Assembly: GCA_030704615.1 (NCBI GenBank)
Contig: CM060734.1
Coordinates: 28,908,042-28,972,041 of the forward strand
DNA: 64,000 bases
Direction of reading: 5' to 3'
Source of the DNA: Takakia lepidozioides
Lineage: Eukaryota; Streptophyta; Takakiopsida; Takakiales; Takakiaceae
In this document: positions 1-10,800 of the stretch, piece after piece
How positions within the stretch are numbered: position 1 is the stretch's first letter
Layout: each line of letters starts with the position of its first letter
Notes under the pieces: model-generated
The model's input: the letters and a program-made list of their open reading frames with translations, nothing else
What the model was told of the DNA's origin: nothing
Databases searched by the model: none
Made by a program: the position numbers and the translations under genes

Positions 1-490
1 TCATGAAGGTCTCAGTAAGTTGTTAGCCATGCTTGGTTGGAGATTCTTGGATTGTTCTATTTCTGGAGAAGTCTGGATAGAGTTCAAGGCTGAATTTTCT
101 GGATAGCATGGTTATAGGTCTTGACAGGACACTAAAATGTAAAGAAGATGCGATCTGAAATCAACACGACAGCTGCATCGTTCCTGCTGCCTGAACTGGA
201 TGTTCTAAAGAGTATAGCTAGGAAATCATGTGTGATTGAGGCTATTTTATTGCTTTCAAGCTGTCAAATTTGTAGCATGTCATGAATTGGCTGTGTAGGT
301 CTCATTTGCGAGTGCGCCTTGAAATAATCCAGATTTGACATTGATCAACCGTTGGGATGCTTGGAGTCACAAGCATTGGCTTTGATTATCATACCGTTAG
401 ATGAGAACTGCAATGAGCCCACATTCCTTAGGTAAGGTTATTCATGAAGGGTATGTTTTTTGCACGAGCTCTGGCGGGTTTTGAATACTG

Positions 491-1207
491 ATGTGTATTG
501 GTGAACAAATGCTTATACCATTAGGTGTGTTCTTTCTCTCTCTCTCTCTCTCTCTCAGTATCCTTGGCAGAACTTCTAGGTCTAACAGTGAGGGGTCCTC
601 TGATGAATGGAAGGACACAGTTGGTAAAACTGTTCCTATGATTCAAAACAGCCCTGATGAACTGGAGTATATTTCAAAAGCCTACAACGCTCCCATTAGT
701 TCTTCTGAGATTGTGGAAGTAATTGAACATCTAAATGGATATAAAGCAGGTGGTCCTGATGGCATAGTCAACGAGCTTATCAAGCACGGTGGCGATCCCA
801 TGATAGAGGCCCTAGTTCTCCTCTTTAACCTTATCTGGAAGACTGAAATGAACCCCTTTCGCTGGCGACAGGGGGTCATTGTCAATCTATATAAGAAGGG
901 TGACAGAGAAGACCCGGGGAACTATTGTGGCATCACGCTTCTCAATGCTGTTGGCAAGATATTTTGCAGAGTTATAAGTACTCGACTCGAGGTTGATCTG
1001 GAATCTAGAGGCTGTTTTCACGAAGGCCAAGCTGGCTTTCGGCGAAACGGACATACCTTCATCAATTGGCAGCCTCGAGCACTTGCGTATCATGTAATGT
1101 TTGTGTACCATGTCTCACTCGACCTTTCAGAGGATAGTTCAATTTACTTCATCAATGTCTTTTGGTACAACACATCAACAGGAATGAAAACAATGCAGTT
1201 GGAGTAA
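491..1207 (+). mobile_element. Non-LTR retrotransposon RT fragment in ERECTA-like intron
   Basis: About 180 codons, from roughly 600 onward, encode the N-terminal part of a LINE-type reverse transcriptase. Visible blocks are AGGPDGIVNELIKHGG, WRQGVIVNLYKKGDREDP, NYCGITLLNAVGKIFCRV and EGQAGFR. The catalytic motifs (A with Asp, and YxDD) lie beyond the break and are absent. The text resembles non-L1 clades more than the L1-type LINEs elsewhere in this window. It sits upstream of the first visible LRR exon, so in an intron of the receptor-kinase gene. A (CT)n tract at 535-556 followed by CAG stands just before it. The 3' part of the open frame (after about 1060) shows no RT similarity. Confidence 0.8.
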
Positions 1208-1253
1208 GTGGCCCATGAGCCTGTGCTTGAACCAGGTTTTGGTTCTTTTTCAG

Positions 1254-4200
1254 AAATTTGCATGGCAACAAGCTGAGAGGGCAGGTTCCAAAATTTCTCG
1301 GCAACTTGACAAGCCTTAACTCACTGTGAGTCTACTGGAGGATTACACTTCTGTGAATCATCTGTTCAGACATCATCAGGGAGTTGAATGATCTGTCACT
1401 AAGATACTTTGGGGACTGCAGGGATTTGTCACACAACAATTTTCAGGGAGTAATACCACCAGAGCTAGGCCAACTTCAGGAATTGGACTCCTTGTGAGAT
1501 AATTACTGTCCCTTTCTCTTTGGTTGAGTACACATTCAAGGTGTTTTGGACTGATTTCCTGGATTTGCTGAATGGATTACTTGGGCAACTGGACCTGGTG
1601 CAATAGGTGGCAAGATATATGTGGAGATGTAGTTAAGTCAGTAAGGCAGCGTACAAATGATCATTGAAATTTTCCAGGAGCTTGGCCTACAATAATCTAT
1701 CAGGTGCCATTCCAGTGCAGCTTGTGGACTGCTTCAGCCTCAAGTCCATGTAAATTCTACTTTCCAGTGGATCCTTTGGATTGATGTGCTCTGCTATTCA
1801 GGTTTAACCTTGTGTCTCTCTTATCTGTTTTCCCGATGCATATGCCACAGATGGCACTCATCAACATCCATCTCTGCTTGTTTTACACCTTAGACTAACG
1901 AAGGGCGAATAAAGCTCTTGTTTCATGATCTCTCTTGTACTATAACCTCTTCAAGCTTTCCGTGGATGTTATAAAGTATCACTCCTTTATTTCTTTCTTT
2001 CTGGTTCTGGCTGTAAGACTATGGGGTGCTCTGCATCAGGGCATGGTATGTATTGATGGCTTGGTGGTGTCCTGGGTGCTTTTTGTGCTATTTTGCAGGA
2101 ATCTATCATACAATTATCTTTCCGGCTCAGTTCCTCTTGCTCAAAACTTCTCAAGATTCCCCCCTAGTAAGTGTGTTTTCTGTGTCTCACGTGAAACCCT
2201 TCACCATCTGTTGTTGAAGAAGGAAGTTCGTGAGTATTGCCTCATGTAAGTACTATAGCATGATGTACACCCCTGCTCCTTGGTAAGGCAACTAACATCC
2301 TGCTGGTGCGAGGCAGTTATTATGGGAATCCAGGACTGTGTGGATTGAGCAATACCTATTGTGGATTGGATTCATCGGTTATCCCCCAAGGTTCTGGTAT
2401 GTATGCCAAACTTTGCATCGTGAAATGTGGCATCACATACATTTATAAGTGGCACTGACTTTGTGAAATTTTATATCAAGGTGACAAGGCAATAGATTGA
2501 ATAGATCCATCCATCCAGTCGCATGTTCTGATCATGGCTGGCAGTGAACTGGCGTCTGATCTCGAGGTTGATGATGGTGTTGATTGCCACATAACCAGGT
2601 ACATTGGGACCATCTGCCACATGGGGCATTGCAATGTCTGCATCGTGCTTGCTTGCCCTTGCCATATTTGGAATCCTGTGGTGGATGCAGCCCAAGCAGT
2701 TCCTGAAAGGCTCCTACAAAAATGGGCAAGGTACCAGATGTCTGACGGCCTAACTAAATACTATGAGCGATCGGTTGGCACTATGCAGTTTTGAATGCAA
2801 AGATGTCTGCTGGTATACCAACAATTTGGGGACCAACCAACTGTTTAAACTACGACCATTAAGCACATTTAGACTGTTATCCATGAGAACATGTAGTGAG
2901 AAAAGTCTCTGTCACTTGGCATGCTGCAGTTTTACATGCACATACTGTAGATGCCATACTTGCTGTGAAGAATTGTGGATTGCCAAGTGCTTTAGACAAT
3001 GAATGCACACAATAGACACAGTCATGCATGAGAACACATTTAGTCGGATGGTATGGTTTCAAACTTTATTGAGCAGGTTGATGAGTGGGACAAAAGCATC
3101 TTCAGTGTTTCAAAGTCTCAAGGTTGTGTAGCCAATATACTGACTGAGTGACAACTGTGGTCAGGGCCCCCTAGTGTGGTAATATTCCATTTGGGCATGG
3201 CTCCGCAATCGTATGAGGAGATGATGTGGCTCACAGAAAATTTGAGCGACAAGTATTTGGTGGGGCGAGGTGCCTCCAGTACAGTTTACAAATGCACTCT
3301 CAGAAATGGCCACTCTATTGCTATCAAAAAGCTCTTCAATCTCTTTCCGCAAAACATTCACGCAATCGAGACAGAGCTACAGACTTTAGCCAACATAAAG
3401 CATCGAAATGTTGTCAGTCTACGTGGCTACTCCATGTCTTCTGCAGGCAGCTTTCTTTTCTATGATTTCATGGAAAACGGCAGCTTGTATGATCTTCTCC
3501 ATGGTAAGTATGTATAATGTGTTTATTCAAGTGTTTCTTTTTAAACAGTCTATCTTATACAACTAGTGGTACAAGTGTTGGAGATAGAAAGAAGCATACA
3601 TTTCATTCACTGTCGTTTGATCTGCTTACTGACCTTGTTTGGGTCCTGCCTTGACCTGACAGGACCAGTGAAGAGGGTGAAGCTGGACTGGAACTCACGT
3701 CTGCACATTGCTCTTGGGGCAGCTCAGGGGCTGGCATATCTGCACCAGGACTGCAGTCCTCTTGTGGTACATCGTGATATCAAGTCATGCAACGTACTGC
3801 TGGATGGCCAATTGGAGGCACGTTTGGCAGACTTTGGAATTGCCAGAAATTTGCACTCAAGCAGGACGCATACTTCCACGTATGTGCTGGGCACCATCGG
3901 CTACATCGATCCTGAGTATGCACAGACCTCTCGGTTGAATGAGAAGTCAGATGTGTTCAGCTTTGGGGTAGTTCTGCTGGAGTTACTCACGGGAAAGAAA
4001 GCTCTGGATGATGAAGTCAACCTCCTCAATTGGGTACGTGTGCATTTGTACTCTGCCCCTTGTCCTAGTTTTCCCTCTTCTGTGAGTCATTGTGCATCGG
4101 AAACTGTTGGGTCGAGATCCGCATGTTGGAGGGTGGACATTCACTTCTATCTGAATCTTTCTGCTAATTTCCCTGAAACTTCAAGCAGGTCGTTGTACGC

Positions 4201-4670
4201 CAGTGCAATGCTCTTAGAGACATACGTCTGACTTACTACATGTGAGCAAGCCAACAGAACGTGTATTAGGCTTGTCAGAACAAATGTCATTGCCCACAGT
4301 TCATTGGGTATGGATGCAGGTCAAGTCAAAGGTCGAGAACAGGACAGTTATTGATGCAGTTGATGCTCACGTGAGAGCCACATGTGCAGATGTTGAGGCC
4401 CTAGTGAAGGCACTGAAGCTAGCATTGCTGTGCACAAGGCTGTCCCCAGTTCAGCGACCCTCCATGTATGATGTGTCCCAAGTGCTGCTGTCAGTTATCC
4501 CTGCCTCACCCCCAAGACAAATCGCATCAACCCAAGGTTACCCTGGCACCAAGCAACAGTGTTACATTGATACCTATAGCAAACAGGCCAAGAATATATC
4601 TGCCACTAGCACTACATCCGGGGTAAATTTGTTAGACCAGTTTGAAGATGTCATTTCACAGAATGTATGA
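1254..4670 (+). CDS. ERECTA-family LRR receptor-like kinase, 3' part of gene
   Basis: Plasma-membrane receptor kinase of the ERECTA type, a family that perceives secreted EPF/EPFL-like peptides and signals through a MAPK cascade. Visible GT-AG exons are 1254-1325, 1422-1493, 1678-1749 (each 72 nt, one LRR each), 2099-2166 (last LRR), 2313-2396 (Gly-Asn-Pro-Gly-Leu-Cys-Gly cap), 2599-2730 (transmembrane segment, LLALAIFGILWWM), 3165-3503 (kinase N-lobe, glycine loop GRGASSTVYK, AIKK lysine), 3663-4033 (HRD in VVHRDIKSCN, DFG in LADFGIA) and 4320-4670 (C-lobe, ending DVISQNV then TGA). All junction phases agree. Catalytic residues are present, so the kinase looks active. The N-terminal cap and most LRRs are not seen and should lie left of the window. 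Family match comes from the LRR-per-exon layout, the FPPxS-GNPGLCG cap and the C-terminal VISQN motif; assignment to ER versus ERL is not possible. Confidence 0.9.
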
Positions 4671-5877
4671 AGTATCTGTGCAAGAGCATGAGGAAGTTGC
4701 ATGTGGCTCTCAGCATTCCAGATCCAGAACTTATTGTACAGTTTAAGTGGTAGTCCATGTGGGATTCCCTATATAGGTAACTTTCAAAGATGGCTTGGCT
4801 GGGGAGTAAGATTTCAGTAACCATGAGAACAAATCCCATTTTTAAGTAGACTCAGTCCTACTCTGGTGATACTGGAACCTGTGTTCCACATCCCAATGGC
4901 ACTTACATAGCTGTTGGCTACTATTGCCTTCATTGATTGGTTGAGAGACTAACTTGTTTACATCATTGGACATGAGGATCGTGAAGATCTTCCCTGCGAA
5001 TCCAAGTCTCGAAAGACTCGTCCGGCGTAGTGACCACGATCTTGAAGTCAGTAAGAGATTTCTCCAAAAGCTCTAGAGCCCTTTCCTCTAGTTGCCACGA
5101 TACAATACTGTGTTAGAATGTGTAGAGGGGCAGGAACATTTCCAATCCAAGTTTTGCGGGGACAGACATTTCAGGGCAGTTGCAGGATTGGGTGGATCAA
5201 AAGCGGCACATGTTGAGTCCATTGGAAGTTCATGGATTTTTTTTTTTTGAGTCTATTGCTTTCAATTTATTCTTAAAAAATAAGATAGTAGTATACATAA
5301 CATTTTTAGTACACCCTCCTCTAATATTGATAATATTTTTTACTAGATATTTTAAGCGTTAATGTGAAAAAATATTTAGACTTCAAAATCTAGAGTTTCC
5401 AACCACTTGTCCATATACCAGCTGGCACCTCTAGATTATAGGCTCGTATGTCTTTTTAGTAAAAGACGATACCTCAAAAACCCAAAACAGAAGATGCTAA
5501 GGACTAGAGCAAATCAACCTGTTTTTAGGTGTAAAATAGTTCATAGCTCTCAATCCCTAAGATAACTAGTTCATATAAAAATGGATTTGGGTTGGATTTC
5601 AAAAAGGCACCCCTAGTGTGTTTTCCTTTGTGCCATTGTATAAGTGTACATGATGTTTTTTCAGTCCATAAGATTTTATGTGTAACATCTGCACTCCACA
5701 GTAATCAATTTTAAAAGTCCATGACTCTCTGGTACATGATTGTTTTTGCATCTAACAATTGGTACACATATCTATTGTAGTTAGAAACCCCACACTACAT
5801 AAATTTAAATGAAATATTGAGTTGTTGGACAAATATGGGTAAAATCATGGAGGGAGGTCACTGCAGAAACTACCATG
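4671..5877. other. Intergenic, AT-rich, no gene recognised
   Basis: Downstream of the receptor kinase. Apart from a short coding-like stretch at 4969-5100 (minus), I see only AT-rich sequence with homopolymer runs (5230-5245, 5270-5285). The kinase 3' UTR should lie in the first few hundred bases; no poly(A) site could be chosen with confidence. Confidence 0.5.
4969..5100 (-). pseudogene. Short coding-like fragment, unrecognised
   Basis: Read on the minus strand this gives 44 open codons with convincing protein character, including SWQLEERALELLEKSL and ESFETWIRREDLHDPHV. It has no start codon and no partner exon that I can see. It may be a scrap of a transposon gag/pol or a captured gene. 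No family recognised. Confidence 0.3.
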
Positions 5878-6081
5878 TTACGCAAAAACTGAGACACCCA
5901 GTCCTACAAATACCCCTGAAGGCAGACGCACATGTGCCCAAAATGTGGCTTTGTGGAGCCACAAGTCCCAAACTTGGTCACTAAAAGGGGTCACGACTCC
6001 GGTGTTGTTGTTCTTCTCTCCAAATGGGAAATTGTTTGCCTTGCTTAGAGTTCCAAATCTCAAGCCACCGCACCTTTGCAG

Positions 6082-6361
6082 GTGAGAAGAATGATGAAGG
6101 TCAAAGGGGTTAGAAACGAGCCAGATCGCTGCTACATTGAGGTTGGCAACAGGGTGCACACCTTCATTGTAGATGACAAGTTGTATCCCTGAATTAAGGA
6201 AATCCATGCTGAGTTGAGAAGATTGTCTGGGAAGATGAAGGAGGCGGGGTATGTGCCTGACAGGTGCTTTGTATTGCATGATGTGGGGGAGGAGGAAAAG
6301 GAATTTTCTCTTTGTCACCACAGTGAGAAGCTGGCCATTGGTTTTGGCATATCCACGGGAA
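6082..6361 (+). pseudogene. PPR protein E/DYW-region remnant
   Basis: The frame reads VRRMMKVKGVRNEPDRCYIEV, then GNRVHTFIVDD, a TGA stop at 6190-6192, then KMKEAGYVPDRCFVLHDVG and FSLCHHSEKLAIGFG. This is the E/E+ to DYW-deaminase transition of organelle-targeted PLS-class PPR proteins that carry out C-to-U RNA editing. The HSEK motif of the deaminase zinc site is visible; the C-terminal part with the second zinc ligands and the DYW tripeptide is gone. A further scrap at about 6493-6520 (GMAERDMVS in frame) matches the PPR text xMxERDVVSW. No PPR repeats remain in frame. Clearly a broken gene. Confidence 0.85.
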
Positions 6362-6539
6362 ATGATAGTGGGGTCTACCCAGCATAGGTGGGAAGTCAGC
6401 CCATAATTGCACTTGACTGAAGGGGTGATATTGGACTGACTTTGGTGACAGTAGATGGAATCAGAGTGCTATCCTAATTCTGGGTTTGGGTGGTATGGCT
6501 GAACGAGATATGGTGTCGTGTTTGCTGCATGAATTCTAG

Positions 6540-8222
6540 GCTGTCATTGTCAGTTGCTAGCAACAAGGCAAGGATGTAATTTGTGCAGAGGTATGGAGAG
6601 CTGAAGGAGCACGGATGGAGTGTGGGTCCAGATTCATCCAAGAGGGCCGGATTTCAAGCTTCAGATCACCTATGACTCCCTGTGGAAGGATAGCTATAAG
6701 AAACCTGCATGGGTAGATGGTCAACTGGAAGTTGCAGCAACATCGGCACGATTGATAAAATCAGGCACAACTCATGAAGGCACCTTCTTCAACACGTTTC
6801 ACCCTGTTTTTCCCTCTTACCAGAATCGGCCCTAAATGTTGTATTCTGCAAGTTAGCTGGTTGAATGAACCTTAAATAGTTTGGAGTGACTTTGACATGA
6901 TACTGCCAATGTGACAACATGATAAGTATCCAGAAACAGGTAACAGAGACGAGGAGAAGCTGTGGAATGAATACTTTTCTGACCCAGTCAACAGTGGGAC
7001 AATCGAGCAAAAAGGTGAATGCCTGTTGGATTACAAAGAGTAGCAGATGCAATTGAGCATAGGAACTAGAGTGATAAGTTGAGTTGGGTGTTTCCTAGAA
7101 CAGATGTAGGCTGTCATTGTCAGCTGCTAGCAGCAAGGGAATGATGTATGCATGATTTGTGTGGAGGCATGGATAGCTGAAGGAGCAGGGACAGAGTGTG
7201 GGTCCAGATTCATCCAAGAAGGCCGCATTTCAAGCTCCACATTACCTACGATTCCTTGTGGAAGGATAGCTACAAGACCTGCATGGGTAGATGGTCAACT
7301 GGAAGCCACAGCAACATCGGCGCCACACTTGATAAAATCAGACACTGCTAATGACCTTCTTCAACACATTTCACCCTATTTTTTCCTCTTATCAAGGACA
7401 ATGTGGTGATGGCACCTTCTTCTTTGACCTATTTCAGCCTATTTTGCCCTCTCATCAGACTCGGCCCTGAGATGCATATTGAATTCAGTAAGTTAGCTCG
7501 TTGGGTGGATCTGTGGTGGTTTGGGGTGACTTTGACAAGTAGGGTTGGGTTGTTTGCTGGAAGAACTTCATGCCGTCAGTGTCAGCTGCTAGCAGCAAGG
7601 CTGAGGATGTATTCATGATTGTACACCGGCAGGGATAGCTGAAGGACCAGGGATAGAGGTCCAGATTTATCCAAGAGGGCCGGATTTCAAACAAGTTTAG
7701 GGTCTGATTCCCTATGGATCAGTAGCTACAAGTGGGTAGATGGTCAACTGGAAACAGCAGTGGCAGCAGCACAATTGGTAGAACAAGGCACTGCTAATGA
7801 AGGTACCTTCTTCAACACATCTCCCCTTGTTTTTCCCTGCTATTAGAGTCGTCCCTACATTTGCATGTTGAATTCTGCAAGTTAGCTTGTTGGTGGATCC
7901 ATGGTGGGAGAGTTAGCTTGGTCTTAGCAGGCCGTGTTTCAATCTCTGCCTGTTTTGCCGCAACAACATCGGTACAATTGATAAAATCAGGCACTGCTAA
8001 TGAAGACACCTTCTTCAACACATTTCACCCTGTTTTTCCCTCTTATCAGAATCGGTTAGCTGGTTGAGTGAACCTTTGATAGTTTGAAGTGACTTTGACA
8101 TGATACTGCCAATGTGACAACAGGAAAGTATCAAAAAACAGGTAACAAAGATGAGGACAAGCTGTGGAATGAATACTTTTCTGACCCCAGTCAACGGTGG
8201 GACAACCGAGGCAAAAAGGTGT
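6540..8222 (+). repeat. Tandem fragments of an OSB-like (PDF-motif) sequence
   Basis: A unit of a few hundred bases recurs about four times (from about 6540, 7107, 7568 and, partial, 7960). Conserved blocks are AACATCGG, the stretch read as GTFFNTFHPVFPSYQNR, and two coding patches. One patch (about 6638-6733, with relatives near 7207-7310 and 7665-7755) reads PRGPDFKLQITYDSLWKDSY and PAWVDGQLE. The other (about 6965-7016 and 8171-8222) reads KLWNEYFSDPSQRWDNRGKK. These resemble the PDF motif of plant organellar single-stranded DNA-binding (OSB) proteins, W-x-YF-x-DP-x-xWWDNR followed by PDFKH-LW. Frames are broken in every copy, so I read this as tandem duplicates of pseudo-exons. Family assignment is from memory of the motif. 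Confidence 0.55.
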
Positions 8223-8232
8223 ATGTCGTCAA

Positions 8233-8362
8233 TTACCAGATGTCATTATGAATACTTCCCTGGTGGACATGTATGCCAAATGTGGGTGCATCGAGGATGT
8301 AAAGGAGTGTTCAACACTATGGCTGAATGAGATGTGGTGTCGTGGAGTGCGATGCTTGTAGC
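8233..8362 (+). pseudogene. PPR repeat fragment
   Basis: The sequence encodes MNTSLVDMYAKCGCIEDV, then with a frame change the text VFNTMAE-stop-DVVSWSAML. This is the standard PLS-type PPR repeat text. A CGA to TGA change gives the stop where Arg is expected, and an indel shifts the frame. It directly follows the last OSB-like copy, so PPR and OSB-like debris are interleaved here. Confidence 0.8.
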
Positions 8363-8861
8363 CACCGCGCTACTGTCACAAGACAACTCCCAAACCTCCA
8401 GTCCTTGACTGTCAGAATGGGGTAAGGGTTCCCTACCTGCAATTTTCCATTTTGCATGTCACATCAAGTTTGTGTAATGGTACTTAGACATTCTTAGCGA
8501 TGTTAGTTTGTTTCACATATGTCAATGTTGCTGTTGCTATATTGCCTGAAAGCTTGCTCATGTATCTTTTGTCGTTTTTGGGCTGGATGGCAGTTGAAGG
8601 TGGGTGACCAAGTCCGGCCAAGCCAGTGTATGCTTCTTCTACTCAGGGATTTGGAAGTCTACTAAGACTTTGCAGCTTTGTGCATTTTTGTAGCAGAGGG
8701 TTAGATTATGGAACGGATCTCTGAACATTAAGTCACGTTGTATTTGAATCGATGTTCCAATTTCATATGTGCTTTCATGTTTCAATGGTGTTTTTGTATG
8801 TTTTCAATGGTGCTTTCGTGTTTCAATGCTACGATCGTGTACACAACTACTTCCCATCCAC
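8363..8861. other. Intergenic, nothing recognised
   Basis: About 500 bases with no coding character and no clear repeat, apart from a short local duplication (ATGTTTCAATGGTG-like) near 8775-8830. Confidence 0.4.
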
Positions 8862-9290
8862 AAAGCCTCCGCCACGTGCCACTTTCACCCCTCATGTTTG
8901 CCCATACTCGTGCCACGTGCAGTATCCAGAGTGCGCCGTGGAAGTCATATGTTCCAGTCATAACGACCACCCCACCCCCATCCTGCATAATTTGACTCCA
9001 CGTGCGGACCTGAGATTAAACGTCTGAAGTCATATATGCCAGTCACGAAAGACCCTCCCGCTCCATATTGTCATGCCACGTGTCATGTCCAGTCTAATCC
9101 ACGTGTTGTCCTGGGGTTAATCTGCGGAAGTCACCCTGTCATGCCACGTGTCGTTCTTGGTATTCTCCACGTGCTGTCCTGGGGTTAATCTGCGGAAGTC
9201 GTATATGCCAGTCGTGAAGACCCTGTCGCCTTTCCTTTGACGTGACACGTGGCATATCCCTTCCATTCCACGTGAAGCTGACATGGATTC
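8862..9290. repeat. CACGTG-rich degenerate tandem repeat
   Basis: Nine CACGTG hexamers occur in about 410 bases, mostly as GCCACGTG or TCCACGTG. They are embedded in a degenerate unit of roughly 65-150 bases containing CTGTCCTGGGGTTAATCTGC, GGAAGTC, TATATGCCAGTC and AAGACCC. CACGTG is the G-box core bound by bHLH and bZIP factors in plants. Whether this works as a regulatory cluster or is simply a satellite or LTR-type repeat cannot be told from sequence. Confidence 0.65.
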
Positions 9291-9721
9291 ACAGTCATTT
9301 ACTATGGTCCTATCAATGACTATGATTAGGCGTCCTTGTTGCCACGTCAACAGTGAGCTCCACGACTGGCAGAAACGACTCTATGGCACTTACGACTCAT
9401 TTGTCACAACTGACTGGGTTTATTTGACTGGGCAGTCATGCAGTCATAAAAGGCTGATACGACTGGAAAATAGCAGATGTAAAAGCCGGATTTTGTTATA
9501 GTGCATCCTGTACAAATAGCTGCTAATATAAAAGCTTGGGCGGCTTACCACATCCATTGTTGGGGTGGGGTTGATCTTCAATTTCCTCACTGCCCACATG
9601 TAAGCTACCAGCTCCTTGTACTCTAGGGGAGCTTGGCGCCAGAATTCGACCGATTCCGCCCTTGACCATGTCTCCTCTCTGGCCAATGGCCTCATCCTGT
9701 ATCTCAAAGGTATGAGCGTTT

Positions 9722-10553
9722 CTTGGGGGGTCCACTTCCAAAAATTACCACCTAACGTGCAAAAAAATATAGGGTGCTATTTATTCTCTACAAGTAAAAA
9801 TTAGAACATTTTTCAAAGGTATGAGAAATATAGGCGGGAGCATTTAAATGAATATAGGGTAGAGGTTAAAGGCTCCAATTACATTTTATTTAGAATTACT
9901 CATAGGGTGAAGGTATTTTTGAATGACACGTGTCAAGCAGTGTATGGATATGTAGTGTGAAAAGAAAGAGGCAAAAACCCCTTTGTAGTTAGTTAGCTGA
10001 TTGTTCATTGACCAGAGAATAACCCTGCCTACATTGTAAAGTGTGGGCAGAGCTAGGGTTAAGCTGTTTGATTACTTAGATCCATGATGAACATGTGTAA
10101 TTGCATATGCCACGATGTTTTCCCCTTCCATTCTGTTTCTTTTCTCTCTGACTACTGGCCTTCCTATGCAACTATCAGTGCATCCTTTGCTATATGCCAA
10201 TGCAAAATTTCATAAACAGATATCAGATGGTTCTTCCCTGCAGCTGCAATAATTGGAAGCAGAGTGTGTCCCTTGTTAATTCTCATTTAGAAATAGACCC
10301 CACTTCAGCATTGTGTGGTGCAACAATACCCTTGATATCTGTTCATGGTCTGTGTGTAGTCACAATAAGATATGACATAATGTTATCCCCCCACTACCTT
10401 AGCAGCTTAGTAACTCTGACTTATGATAGAGGTCAGAATGTATACACCCTCGCTGATGTCGATAGTGATACTTTAGGTGAGTTTGTTTCTAGCAAGTAAT
10501 GAAATGTAAAATGCAAGTTTGCATGGGAATGTAAAACACAAGTTTTTGCTTTG

Positions 10554-10607
<54 letters not shown>

Positions 10608-10800
10608 TATAGCATATCAAATATTCATGGTTGCTGCTGAATTTTAAAAAAAAAATAGCCTAATAAAAAATGTTGTATATTTAAAAATTATATAATTATA
10701 GGGTGTAGAAAAAACCAAAAAATTAAATTAATACCCCATAGGAAAATACCTTTTTATCGCACGTGTCTACCAAACTGATAAGGAGTGCCCCCCCCCCGAG
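9722..10800. mobile_element. Non-autonomous hAT-like DNA transposon with 8-bp TSD
   Basis: The element runs from CTTGGGGGGTCCACTTCC to GGAGTGCCCCCCCCCCGAG, imperfect terminal inverted repeats. It is flanked by direct copies of GAGCGTTT (9714-9721 and 10801-10808). Removing it rejoins the reading frame context seen uninterrupted in the related copy at 34440-34470. An 8-bp duplication is typical of hAT-superfamily elements. The interior is AT-rich, contains an (AT)n tract and has no transposase frame, so it would depend on an enzyme supplied in trans. Confidence 0.85.
10558..10604. repeat. (AT)n microsatellite
   Basis: An uninterrupted AT dinucleotide run of about 23 units inside the hAT-like element. 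Confidence 0.95.
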
